Shown: in pieces, positions 1-11,009 of the stretch | How the letters are laid out: each line of letters begins with the position of its first letter | How positions within the stretch are numbered: position 1 is the first letter of the stretch | Assembly (NCBI RefSeq): GCF_042453785.1 | Contig: NC_091661.1 | Location: forward strand, 26,589,501-26,653,500 | Direction: 5' to 3' | From: Malus domestica | Lineage: Eukaryota; Streptophyta; Magnoliopsida; Rosales; Rosaceae | DNA length: 64,000 nucleotides | Notes under the pieces: model-generated | Told to the model about the DNA's origin: nothing | The model's database searches: none | The model's input: only the letters and a program-made list of their open reading frames with translations | Translations under genes and position numbers: made by a program

Positions 1-300
1 TGGCGGCGAGTCCAGCGATGGCACCGGCACCGGCGGTTTCGCACTGCCACTACGATGCCGACGAAATTTGTATTTCACGACAGATCTAGAAGATTTCAGT
101 GAGATTGGTGTTTGAAAATTCCAGAGAGATTTGTCCCAAACCTCTCGACTCTTCGACCAATATGATTAAAAAAACTATGTGAATCTTAAGCCAAGTGAGA
201 GAGGGGTTTTGGCTGTGGGTTAGCGTAAGGGAGGGGGAGGGGTGGGTGTGGGTGTGGTGGGCAAGGACTGGAAACTGGGGAGTTGCTTCTGCTAATATTT
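1..300 (-). other. Possible 5' leader of a gene running off the left edge
   Basis: On the minus strand this stretch is pyrimidine-rich (runs of C and T between about 200 and 300) and then becomes GC-rich towards position 1, as plant 5' leaders often do. The minus-strand frame is open from about 165 to 1 but has no ATG, so any start codon lies outside the window. The plus strand also has a short open frame from the left edge to a TGA near 117, so strand assignment is uncertain. No product can be named. Confidence 0.3.
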
Positions 301-1645
301 TTTTTTTTACTTAAATTTTTTTTTTTAATTCAGTAAAAGTTAACAGAGTTAGTGGTAGTACACGTGTCAAACAAATAAAGAATGAGACATGAAGGAGACA
401 TCACTTTCGAGACAACAAATCTGGAGCCTTATTTTACTAGCAAGCTATGCTGCCATTTCTGCCATTCCTCTGTGGGATTCACTCTCAACAATTCTTAAAA
501 TCTTACTCAGCAAATAGAAGCCATCCAGAATTGTCTGATGAAATATTTATGATCTGCTTCCCAATTGCTCTGCAAACTCTATTACGTTGTAACAAATTTG
601 TGATCAAGTAGAATGGTACACAAGTTATCCAACAATAATGAAGAACAGTGAAGCTTACCGTTTCCAGTATTCCAGTACCCATTACAATATAAGGATAGTA
701 AATATTAAATAACGGCAAATATTGGTAGAAACTACGTACGTATGTATACTAAGTTGCGCAGAAGTTTATAATTTACCCCTAAAATGCTAAGGATCTCAAT
801 TCACAAGCCTTTGATTGTCTCCTCCCCCCTCTTCAATATTAATTTCTTCAAATCAACAATAATTCAGGATCCTTGATTGGCATGGATTAACATGTGCAAG
901 TGTCTGTATAGTCCATAGACATGTACTAGATCCCGCACGCGAAATAACACCATGATTAAACCCAAATCCCAACCAAACCTAACGTCAGAGAACCTTCAGC
1001 CTCAAGTTTGTCTCAGTTCAATTCGTTTTGTTGGGTTTTCTGACATTGCTTCCGTGCATTTAGAGGAGAGATTCGTAGCTATCCACAGTGTATATGCTTA
1101 TTACTAATTATACGATTATAGAGATAGACAGAATGAGATATACAACATGTTATCAAGCATATTCTACATATCTTATAGTAGGGTTTCATTAAAATCTTGA
1201 TCTTACTCAATTTGTAAATAACATATATAAGGATCAAATAATTCAAAAACATGTTACATGGCAGAGAGGTAATACTGCATGTTCAACATATAATATCATG
1301 AATAATGTGCGACAATTGAACAAATTAACAGGTTTGGTTTTGGTGGCTAGAGCACGAGTTTTAATTTGGACATGCCTTAGTTTCGTTGAATAACTAGGAA
1401 GAAGAACAAGTGGTGGAAATTAAATTTAGCATGAGGAAAGGAACACAACAACCAACAATATCTGGCGACAAAATAAGGACCTAAAATGGATTAAGACGGT
1501 ACCTAAGAAACTAAAAACCTCCCAAGAAACCGTATATCAATTATAAAACATCTCTCTGTATCATCATTTTATTCCACTTGAAGAATCATCATAATAAGAA
1601 AATTAAATGGGATCGACATCTTAATTTCAGTCTAAAAATTAAAAT
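301..1645. other. AT-rich intergenic DNA, including the 3' flank of the LBD15 gene
   Basis: No open frame with recognisable protein character and no clear repeat was seen. The part next to 1645 should hold the 3' UTR of the minus-strand LBD15 gene. The open frame at 503-718 has no coding character. Confidence 0.5.
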
Positions 1646-2857
1646 TTAACCAAAGAAGGAAACATTTTCACTTGAAAGGGAGGTATAGTCCACGGCACTG
1701 GTTTGTTGATTCGTGTACATAGAAGAAGAGGAAGAAGTAGGAGGTAGAGGAGGTGGCGGTGATGGTGGCGGCGGTGGTTGTGGGGTCTGCGGCAAGGAAG
1801 CAACGGAAACAGCCCCGGAAGTAGAGAACAAAGCCATATGATGATGAGAATTAGAAGGAAGGAGATTTGCTTCCCTATATTTGTATTTAAGTATCTCGCC
1901 CCTTACTGCGTTCAGCTCAGCTTGTAAAGATTGAACTTGTTGTTGCAAAGCTGAAATTACACCCATGCATCCATACACCGGATCTCTTAGCCTCACATTT
2001 GCTTCATAAACAAGACTATTTGCTGCATCTGCTCTTTGAGTCTCCGGCACCTCCTGATTAAATGTTTAATTGCACCACACACATGAAAAAATAAATCACT
2101 AATTATCAATGTAATTAAAAAACAAGATAATAAAATCCCAGTGGCTGCTACCGGGTAGAAATTAATCTACAGTGAGGGTAATGAAAGGATTAGGCTATCC
2201 CTTATCCCTCCAAACACCAACACCGGTCAATATTTATTATATAAAACCAAATGTTAACAAAATATGGACAAGATGCAGATTGATACCGGTATCAAACGCT
2301 TTCTCCGAAATTGAATGTACATAATCAATGCATAATGATGACATAAAGAATTAGGGTTTATAGTTTAATTACCATGAGCATCTTCGAGACGTTGCTGGCA
2401 CCAAAGACCTTATGGACCGAGGCAAACTTCTGGGGTTCGTGGGGAGAGAAGTAAGGAGAGAAGGGGCATTCCTGTGAACACCTTCGTCTGAGGAGTTTAC
2501 AGGCAGCACAAGGAGTGATGGTGTTTAGGGTTCCAGGAGGGCCCAACATGTGTCTTCTTCCCATTTGATAATGGGAAGCATCAGTTTCTCTTGTAAACTT
2601 CTTGCCTACCTCATCAAATCTCTCCCTAGAAGCAGAAATGCATAAACAAAATTGTGATGACACATATAATACAACTATAGATAGGAAGGTGATTTCCGCA
2701 CAGCACTCCTTTTTATTTCCGTTCCTCGGTTCTCTTTTAATTCTTTTCATTTCAGAAGTCAGAAACAAATAGGGGATAAAAATGTGCGTGAAAATCAGTT
2801 TCGATATAGAAAACGTTGCAATTACATGAAAATTAATTATTACCTTTCTCTGGACAT
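1646..2857 (-). CDS. LBD15: LOB-domain transcription factor, LBD15-like
   Basis: Plant-specific nuclear DNA-binding factor of the LATERAL ORGAN BOUNDARIES family, class I. Three coding exons on the minus strand are supported by GT/AG sites: 2857-2844 (only 14 nt, encoding MSRE plus part of an Arg codon), 2625-2373 and 2053-1646. They join in frame to a 224-residue protein, which as I recall is also the length of Arabidopsis LBD15. The LOB domain starts with CAACKLLRRRC, the CX2CX6CX3C zinc-like motif (its last Cys is in SQECPF). It continues with FSPHEPQKFASVHKVFGASN (the GAS block) and ends in the leucine-zipper-like stretch VYGCMGVISALQQQVQSLQ. The tail is Pro- and Ser-rich (QPPPPPSPPPP), typical of a variable activation region. 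LBD15 relatives act in meristem and vascular development. The first ATG, in exon 1, was chosen because it restores the family N-terminus MSRERERF. Confidence 0.93.
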
Positions 2858-3300
2858 CCAGGCATGCTCTCCCAGGGTAAGGATGGGGAGGTGGAGTTGC
2901 TAAAGGAGAAAGACAAGGATTGAAGGAAAGAAGGAAGTATAAAATAGGGGGCTACAAATTAATAATGAGTGAACTTCAAATTCAAGGTACACTATAAAAA
3001 AAAAAGTGGTCCACTGTTAATATAGTTTTATAAAACAAATTAGGAGACAAAAGGGGTTGGAGTGTTAGATTACAAACTATTGACTGAAATTATAAGAGAA
3101 GCAGAAAGCTAATAACTTTTGTTTGTTGGTGATGATAAAGATTTCTTTGATTGATGTACGAGGATTTTGAAAATTATAGTTCTCCAGAAATCAACAGAGC
3201 ACTCTGAGATAAAAGCACCAATGGAGAGAGACGAGAGAGAGACAGGGGGAAGAGAAGCATAAATGCCAACTCTCTCTCTCTCTCTCTCTCTCTCACGTGT
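2858..3300 (-). promoter_or_regulatory. LBD15 5' leader and promoter with CT run and G-box
   Basis: Upstream of the LBD15 start, plus-strand positions 3271-3294 are a pure TC dinucleotide run, read as GA on the gene strand. It overlaps a palindromic CACGTG G-box at 3294-3299. GA repeats and G-boxes are common in plant promoters and 5' leaders. No transcription start can be fixed from sequence alone. Confidence 0.45.
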
Positions 3301-5385
3301 GGTTCCTTAATATGTTTTGACTTTTTTATCAACCATTTGATTTCATGCCTGCATGCGGTTCTTTCTTCATTCTCAGGAAAGACCTAACTTATTTTGACCA
3401 AAAAAAAAAAAAGGTAAGACCTAACTAGTTTTATTCTTTGTTTTTTCTTTGAAAGTTGAACACGAATTATCTTATAATACACATGTTTTTTAATTAATAA
3501 AACTAAACAAACTAGTAATTAAAATGCAAAAATAGCTCAGTGTTTAGAATTAGAGAATACATCTGCTAATTGTTGATAATGAATGCGAATCTATGGTATA
3601 TATGGTACATTGTATAGTTGAACACAATCACATAATTTGTTGTTCTTCTCCGCAAAGAATTTATAAGATGCAAAGCTAATTCAAACAATAAATAAATCAA
3701 TTCTACTTGAACAAGCAACCCTAATTAAATAGATGTTATAAGCACAAGCAAGGTTTCTTCTTTCTATTTGTAATCTCACCAAAGGATAAGAAAACTTAAT
3801 TTCCTCCTAAAGGCTATTTTTAGAAATAAATTAGAGATCTCTCACTTCTCTTTTTCATTATTTTCCAATATGGATAACAACAATGTTAATGTATCAGAAA
3901 CTATAGATTAGCATGTTCGGTACCAAAATATTTTTCTCTTTCACATCATAAACTTGACAAAATAAAATATAACTTATATCAAGTGGTATTATTTCGATTG
4001 CATCAAAGTCTTTTGTAATAAAATCTCACTTGAGTTGAGTAATTTTGAGTAAAATATAATCTCTCACCTGTCTATTTCATCAATTTCTAAATATGTATAA
4101 TGATCTGGAACTATAGATTAGTATGCTTGGTACCAAACATTTTCTTCTCTTTCACATTTTATAACCGAGGAGATATATCTCCTTATTAAGTTGTAATAGG
4201 CATGTTAGTTCCTTGTCAAAATCAAGAACCCACCTGTGATGAAAAAGCCTGTATCTGTATCTTGCTCCGAAAAGGAAATTTTATATCGGTCACCGTATGA
4301 AAACCACAATTTGTACTTGAAGATGGCTAATACCAATAAACCCATATGATTTAGTCAGAACTTGAATCTGTCAAACATTGATTGTCCCTTTCTTTACAAC
4401 TAGCCATACGTATGGATCATCAGCAAATTAATTCAAACACTCCCTTGTTTCCCCTTCTGGTATAGCCAGCAACTACATGTAGGTTAATTAAAGTCAATTA
4501 TACATATATTTGTCTAATTTAGTAAGTCATATTTACAAGCAAAAGAAGCACACACACAACATTAAATTTTGGGATAAATCAAAAGAATAGACATTAGAAG
4601 TCATATGCAAAGTAAAATGGGACAAATGAGGTTGATTGATGGGACGAAGAACTAATTCTCGAAAGTTACTTGTACAGATTTTTTCCTTCCCCTTTTCAGT
4701 CATCTCTTAAACTTCTACTTCAAGGAATTCACTACTCTTCTATAAACTTACTCAACACATCAGTGATGTTTACAGAAAAAGACTAGGCACCCTTCAAGAT
4801 AGGTTATATATAACGACAGATATATGGATAATGGATCTATATGTGCTAATTTTCTGGACAGCTTACCTACATTTTCATACAAGGAAAGCATTGTGATTAA
4901 TCTATCATGGCTGTCTATTTGAACTATCCAAATGCTGCGTTGTCCATATTTTAACTAGTGCTGTCAACAGCTTCAATGATTGTATGCGTTGTTCAATGAC
5001 TCATCTGGCTAGCCGCCGGCCATCAGATTTTCTTTCTTTCTTTCATTTGATTAATAATTAGCTTACGAAGAAACCCAATGGCTTAATTTCGAGTTGTGTG
5101 CCATTATAACATGGCACACTCATGCTTGACTAGAAAAATTGTGTTGAAGAACGTGAAAAAAAATCTTACATCAAAAACTTGACAAAATAAAAATATAACT
5201 TGTATCAAGTACAATACTATTTCAAATTGCATCGAAGTCTTTGTGATACAATCTAACATCAATTGGGTTGGTATATGGTTAAGTTGAAAACAATATCGGT
5301 ATATAATCCATTAGTAGTGGACCATTAAATTCCCTCTGTGAAATCTTGCAAAAAAATTCAAATAGTTTCTCGATTGACTCATTCT

Positions 5386-5386
<1 letters not shown>
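3301..5386. other. AT-rich intergenic DNA
   Basis: No gene, RNA gene or complete transposon recognised. Two similar stretches (about 3950-4030 and 5165-5240: tail of ACTTGACAAAATAAAA, 'tatcaagt', 'tgcatc.aagtctt') look like diverged copies of a dispersed repeat. Confidence 0.4.

Positions 5387-5390
<4 letters not shown>

Positions 5391-5432
<42 letters not shown>
5391..5432. repeat. (TA)n microsatellite
   Basis: Uninterrupted TA dinucleotides for about 42 bp, likely length-polymorphic. Confidence 0.95.
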
Positions 5433-5435
<3 letters not shown>

Positions 5436-5959
5436 ACTACAGCAGTAGTGCAATCTAATTAATTAAAATCATTGAATTAAATAATAAATGATAAGATTAG
5501 ACGCATACTTAAGCCAAGTCTCCAATGACCTAATTACTAAGACCAGGGGAATGAGGAATACTATTAATAAATATTTGGTCAGTAGTAGATGGGCCAAATT
5601 CTTAGTTGTGAATTTGAGGAGTGTTATGTCAAAGGTTTTGAGGAGTGTTCTGTCAAAGGTGGGTGGTGAAAGGGAGTGAAAGGGAGGGAAAGGAAGAGAA
5701 ATAATAGATTTTGAAGAGAAAGGAATTAGTAAGGAATTGGAGGGGATTAATATTTTAATTTATTATGATTTGTGAAATTCATATATGTGCATTGCTTAGA
5801 TTGTAAGAAAATGGCACCATCTTACAATCTTGTTTGACCCGTATTTTAAGGCTCGCAAGTCGCCCCGATGTTCTCTCATCCCCAACCTACTCTCTCACAC
5901 TTTCATTCTCTAAACACCAAAACCCAAAACTTAATTATCCGTCATTTTACAAGTGGTCT

Positions 5960-6081
5960 TTTATCACAGTGCTGAAAATGAGTTGTGCCCTTATATTTCG
6001 GCATGGGTTTGAATCTCGTCGGCTCTCTAATCTAACATTTAACCACTAATGCTATTGTCTTATCAAAAAAAAAAAAAAAAA
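5960..6081 (+). mobile_element. tRNA-derived SINE fragment with poly-A tail
   Basis: Contains a Pol III box-B-like motif GGTTTGAATCTC (6006-6017), then the 'cgtcggctctctaatct' type body seen in dispersed plant SINEs, ending in a 17-nt A run (6065-6081). Box A and the 5' end are not clear, so the copy may be truncated. No target-site duplication was established. Confidence 0.5.
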
Positions 6082-6833
6082 TTATCTGCCATTTTTCTTA
6101 TGCCAATAGGTTTGAAGGTCCTCCAAATAAAGAGTAACTCTAGTTTTTTTTTTTTTTTTTTGCCTTCGTTGTCATACATGTGAGTAAATTGTATTTTACT
6201 TGGAACAACTTCTCACGTGATATTACTATTTTACTTAATGAAATATCACATGTGTCGTCCAACCATATCATAACATGTATAGTGATAACACCACATAACG
6301 GTGTTCTGAGTCCACACAAAAAATTCCTCTATATGCAGTGCTATTTGATTTGATATGAAGCCTGGCTAAGCTACCACACATTTTCGTTTTTGTTTTCAAC
6401 TCTTTATACCGAACAAACATTCGTTTCAAATTTTTAAATAATTAAGTCAACATATGTATATGGTAGCCAACTAACCATATCAAGAAATCTGTAAGTAAGC
6501 TGTGTGCATGAACTTTGGTCGTAAAACGTTGCCATCTAGTTAAATTGTCAATCTAAGATAGCATGAGATCTCTTCCACTACTCACTAATAAAAAACCTGA
6601 GACTTCTCCATCCAGGTCCTCTGCATCCTTAATATATTTCTCTTTTTATTATTCTAAAAAGAAGAAATTAGATATAAGTCTAATTAATGCCCCCTTATTA
6701 GGTAGTAGTATTATTATTAATTAAAAAATATATATTCGGTGGATGGCTGGACTGTTAATGGGTAGACTTTGCCCTACTCTTGGCAAATTTAAAGGAATTA
6801 TTATCTTAGCCCAACCTAAACTTAGAAGGCCCA

Positions 6834-7262
6834 AATCGGGCGGACCTTGCCCTCAGACGATATGAATAATGAGCCGTTGAGCAATTGTATTGACTTGGCG
6901 TTGCACATGTCAAGGATAGACTCCAGTGCTCGCAACCATCATTGATTTGGCATCCTCCACGATAGGACCAAAGTCGGACAAGTTGATGGAGGCCTCCTTC
7001 AAAGCATAAATAATCTGGAGCGAGTTACTCTCAACAATCATGTAAACCCCTTTCCGCCGCCAAAACTAAACCTTCTCTTGCCGCAATAGCCTCCACGAAC
7101 AAAGGAGAAAAAACATTTGCCACAGAAGCAGCAGCAGCAGCCACAAACTCTCCGTTCCCATCTCTAATAATAGCTCTGATACCTCCAACCTCGTTTATCT
7201 TAAGTCTTCCGCGCGGAGGTTTGACCCATTTGACAATGAAAAGGCGGTGTTAACGGGGATAC
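6834..7262 (-). pseudogene. Relic of an RNase H-like (RVT_3) domain from a non-LTR retroelement
   Basis: Reading the minus strand from about 7240, conceptual translation gives VKWVKPPRGRLKIN, then GIRAIIRDGNGEFVAAAA and EAIAAREGLVLAAERGL. After a frameshift it continues ESNSLQIIYALKEAS and IVEDAKSMM. This order matches the RNase H-like domain common in plant LINE-derived proteins: KxNxDGA..GAVIRD..G.....E..A...GL....G......E.DS. It is dead. The segment after KIN is shortened and lacks the first catalytic Asp, the ES-D-S site reads ESNS, and there is a frameshift near 7040 and internal stops. No function is expected. Confidence 0.75.
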
Positions 7263-8600
7263 ACGTCTTCCCTTTCCATAATTGGTTGTTTCTCGAATTC
7301 ACACTGCCCATCAGATCATCAAGCAAATGTCAAAATTGGAGCTACTTAGGTTGTTGGCGAGGAACGAGCCCCGTTCATTGAGACACATTTGCTGATTTCC
7401 TTTAGGAGGGTGACCAAGTGGAGAAGCCATCCAAACACAAGAAGTAGGCAATCTCTCATCAAGTGAACGGCAGATTCCAAGTGGTGTTTAGTTTAGCATG
7501 AGTAGTGTTTCTAACTTCTTGAGATATTGGTTGAAATGACGAAAATACAATTTCAATTGCTAAGATGATAAATTTTTCATAATTTTGTCCATGTGTCGTC
7601 AATATGTGATTGATAATGTCATAAATACATATCCATGATTTGATTTTGATCATTTTAGCTATTGAGATACTTATTTCAACCAATTTCCCGACTTTTTACA
7701 ACCATGCCTATATATCCAATAATCATAATTTTCTTTGCGAAAACAAAATTGTATCACTCTCAATTAGACGTGGTAACATGTTTTTTTTCGTGTGTCGTGT
7801 TAACCACAAATCACATTTTAACAAGTCATCCGAACTCAAACTCTTAAGCTTACTGACAACAATTGTTTAACTCGATTAAAATTATTTATTTAATGATTCA
7901 TTTAACGGGTGACCCGTTAATGGAAAAACTTTATTTGAGATACATTTTAAAGTCAATGATTTTGATTTATACTCTTGAGAAGAAAATAAGTGGTTACCAA
8001 AATAATAAGATATATACCACACATGTTATAATACTTAAAGTCACGCATAATATGCTCCATTAAAAAGGTCAGGTAACAACACAAATCTTGAAGAAGGAAA
8101 AAAAAGATTCAAATTCAAATAAATGGTCTAATGAGCAATAAATCTTAAAATTTTGCATCCCGTCATATGTGGCGAATTTTCAAGCCTAACATGCAAACAA
8201 CACAAATCGGGTGACGTAGAGCACGTGTAGCCGTTGAACTTCATACGAGGGACAACCTGTTTTGATACCATGAAGAAAGTTGAGGTTCCACCATAAAATC
8301 AATTGGTAATATGGAGAGTAGCCCAACCTCTTATTAGCATATGTAAAATCCCTCTTCTCATCAATGTATGATTCATTCTCAATAAGAACCAGCAATTGTA
8401 TCTACTCTAAAATAAGAGAAGGGCGCTGACAAAAGTGAAAGTAGGTGAAGAGTTCTTTAAGCCCTAATAATATTACTTAGTTGTATTCACTTTTATGAAC
8501 ATGTACAGAAGCCTATTAGATAGGAGATTGAAACAACTTACTAAAATAGAGATGATTTACAAGATAAATAATTATTCATCTTCTGTCATTAGATTATCTC
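7263..8600. other. AT-rich intergenic DNA
   Basis: Several short overlapping open frames occur between 7459 and 8395, but none has recognisable domains. I see nothing further to support a gene. Confidence 0.4.
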
Positions 8601-8604
8601 ATGT

Positions 8605-9343
8605 TGTTACATCCCACATCGTTCAAGGGAGTGAATCCTCTAAGCCTTATATGTATATTCTCATCTCTACCTAGCACAAGGCCTTTTGGAAGCTCACTGG
8701 CTTCGGGTTCCATTGGAACTCTGAAGTTAAATGAGTTCGCGTGAGAGCAATCCCATGATGGGTGATCCACTGGGAATTTTGCGTGTGAGTTCCCAGAAAC
8801 AAAACCGTGAGGGTGTGGTCGGGACCCAAAGCGAACAATATCATGCTACAACAGAGTCGAGCCCAGGATGTGGTGGGGGCTCGTGCCTGGATGTGATAAT
8901 TTGGTATCATAGCCAATCTCTGGCCGGATGTGTGCCAACGAAGACGTCGGGCCCTTAAGGGGGGTGGATTGTTACATCTCACATCGCCCTGGGGAGTGGA
9001 TCCTCTAAGCCTTATATGTATATTCTCATCTCTATCTAGCACGAGGTATTTTGGGAGTTCACTGGCTTCGGGTTCTATCGGAACTTCGAAGTTAAGTGAG
9101 TTCGCGCGAGAGCAATCCCATGATGGGTGACCCACTGGGAAGTTCTCGTTTGAGTTCCCAGAAACAAAACCGTAAGGGCGTGGTAGGGGGCCCAAAGTGG
9201 ACAATATCATGCTACAATGGAGTCGAGCCCGAGAAGTGGTGGGGGCTCGGGTTGGAATGTGACAATTTGGTATCAAAGCCAATCCTAGTCGGATATGTGC
9301 CAACGAGGACGTTGGGCCCTTAAGGGAGGTGGATTGTTATATC
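8605..9343 (+). mobile_element. Tandem Cassandra TRIM: LTR-internal-LTR-internal-LTR start
   Basis: Non-autonomous, non-coding Cassandra retrotransposon. LTR1 is 8605-8898, internal region 8899-8969, LTR2 8970-9264, second internal 9265-9334. A third LTR starts at 9335 and stops after about 9 bases, where NLR sequence begins. LTRs start TGTTACATC and end TGTGACA/TGTGATA. Each contains a 5S-rRNA-like module, including GAAGTTAAGTGAG (A-box region) and ATGGGTGACCCACTGGGAAG (C-box region). After each LTR is a primer-binding site (TTTGGTATCAAAGCC type), and before the next LTR a polypurine tract (AAGGGGGGTGGAT). The LTR-int-LTR-int-LTR order shows a tandem derivative, probably made by unequal recombination. 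No coding capacity is expected. Confidence 0.92.
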
Positions 9344-10453
9344 CTTTCAGAATTTTGGGAGCAGATGAAGAATGTGTCCTGGATTTCCTTAAGTGGGACT
9401 GCGATCGAGAAAATACCTTCATCAATTGGACATCTGGTTGGCCTCAGGGAATTGCTTGTAAGGAATTGCAAAAATCTCTTGAACCTTCCAAGGGCGATTT
9501 GTAATTTGAAGTCTCTTGAAGGGCTCTATGTGAGTCAATGTTCAAAGATTGACAAACTCACTAGAGACATGGATCGCTTAGAGGCGCTTCGCTGGGGACC
9601 CATTACACAGCCGCTTGTGAGTATGACAAATCTCAAAAGTCTAGTATTTAATACAAATTTTGACATAGCCGCTTGTGGATCGGATGGTAAAGCAAAGGAT
9701 AGGTGGGGCCTTCGCCGCTTATTTGGACTTGAAAAGAGTCGCCCTGATCCTCCTCCTTGTTGGGGTTTGGTGTTGTCTTCTCTAAATCGTTTATGCTCTT
9801 TGACATGGTTAGAGCTAGACAATTGTAATCTCCAGGAGGGGGATATCCCTGATGATATTGGTTGCTTGTCCTTATTGACAATATTGTGTCTCAGCAGAAA
9901 TAATTTCGTCAGTCTACCTGAAAGCATTAGACACCTTTCTAAGCTAGAGGTTCTTGAACTGGAGGGGTGTAAAAGCCTTCAAAAATTGCCACCTCTTCCA
10001 TCAAACAGAGGATTAATAGTAGAGTTGGACAATTGCACTTCCATACGAAGGTTTTCAGGTGCATTCAATTTGTATAATGCTCGTGTCACTTGCCTGAATT
10101 ACATTGCATTGGTTCCAGATGAAGACTTGATTAATAGGATTCTAAAATCTGTCATTCAGGTACTCTCCCTCCCTCCCTCCCTCCCTCCCTCTAAATAATT
10201 GATCTTTCTTCTGCTACAGGGATCGGATATTGTAATCCCTGGAAGTGAAATTCCAAAGTGGTTCAATAATCAAAGTGTGCGACATTCAATAAATGTGGAG
10301 CTTCCTCCACCATCATGTTCCAACTGGCTTGGGATTGCCTTCTGTGCTGTTTTTCTAGACCCAGACCCTATACAAAATGTGGAGCTTCCTTATTGCTATA
10401 GTTTCAGAATTCACCGTTCAGGGAAACTTGTTAGCCCTGATATACTTGGCCCA
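9344..10453 (+). pseudogene. Truncated TIR-NBS-LRR (TNL) resistance gene: LRR and C-terminal domain only
   Basis: Two exons with a clean phase-0 intron: exon up to 10159 (CAG|GTACTC) and exon from 10220 (GCTACAG|GGATCG). The first encodes leucine-rich repeats such as ISLSGTAIEKIPSSIGHLVG, CKNLLNLPRAICNLKSLEGL and LTILCLSRNNFVSLPESIRH, ending in the SLQKLPPLPSN segment typical of plant TNLs. The second encodes the start of the post-LRR (C-JID/PL) domain, SDIVIPGSEIPKWFNNQSV. The TIR, NB-ARC and first LRRs are missing. The 5' end is cut by a Cassandra LTR, and the 3' stop codon lies in a Cassandra-derived fragment. The intron has a (CCCT)n run near 10166-10192. Relatives sense pathogen effectors, but this copy is very unlikely to work. 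Confidence 0.9.
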
Positions 10454-10490
10454 GAGAGAGCAATCCCATGATGAGTGATCCACTAGAGAA
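10454..10490 (+). repeat. Cassandra LTR fragment (5S-like core)
   Basis: A 37-bp piece, including GAGAGCAATCCCATGATGAG, matches the C-box part of the Cassandra 5S-like module with a few mismatches. It abuts the 3' end of the NLR fragment and supplies its in-frame stop (ATCCCATGA). No other LTR sequence follows. Confidence 0.8.
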
Positions 10491-11009
10491 CAGTAGGTTC
10501 TTGTCAATAATGTGATATCTGATATCTTTAATCTTTTTTGTTTACAGTATTAATTGCAGTCAATTAATTTAAGCACCCAAAATAAACATTCCTGCAAAGC
10601 TACGTTGTGTAATATTTCTTTATAAATTATCACATAAAATAATGGGATTTATAACTCCAGCATGCAATGTTGCATCCTCATCTCACATCCACAATGAAAA
10701 GAGTTTAACTTTACAAGAAAAGGAAATCGCAGTAAAAAGTAAATATTCAATAAAATAGAAAACTGAAATTCAAATGCATTATGTTGGAATATTGATCATG
10801 AGATATGACATCAAATATGGAACCCTCCACATGATCTTGTCATTTTTTTTGGTCAACACATGTTCTTGCCATTGGTAGTCCACACACTGCATGCCCACTT
10901 ACACTTCTGGAATTGATTAAAATTCTAATGCAAAACCCAAAAATAAAAAAAAGATTTAATTAACACGACCACAGAAAATTCTATTTAAACAGCAGCACCT
11001 TGGCCAGAT
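10491..11009. other. Intergenic DNA, 3' flank of the DUF688-like gene
   Basis: AT-rich, no ORF of interest. The end near 11009 should contain the 3' UTR of the minus-strand gene. Confidence 0.4.

Noticed and set aside
503-718. 71-codon minus-strand frame
   Set aside because: AT-rich, no domain, no supporting splice or leader features.
2626-2768. Extended N-terminus for LBD15 starting at 2768
   Set aside because: It reads through the intron; an AG acceptor at 2627-2626 and the 14-nt upstream exon give the family N-terminus instead.
8670-8830. 5S rRNA gene
   Set aside because: Resembles 5S rRNA but is diverged and lies inside an LTR bounded by TG..CA, PBS and PPT; it belongs to Cassandra, as do the similar modules elsewhere in the window.
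8671-9303. 210-codon minus-strand open frame
   Set aside because: Runs antisense through two Cassandra LTRs and their internal region; no protein family resemblance, and parallel frames occur in every Cassandra copy.
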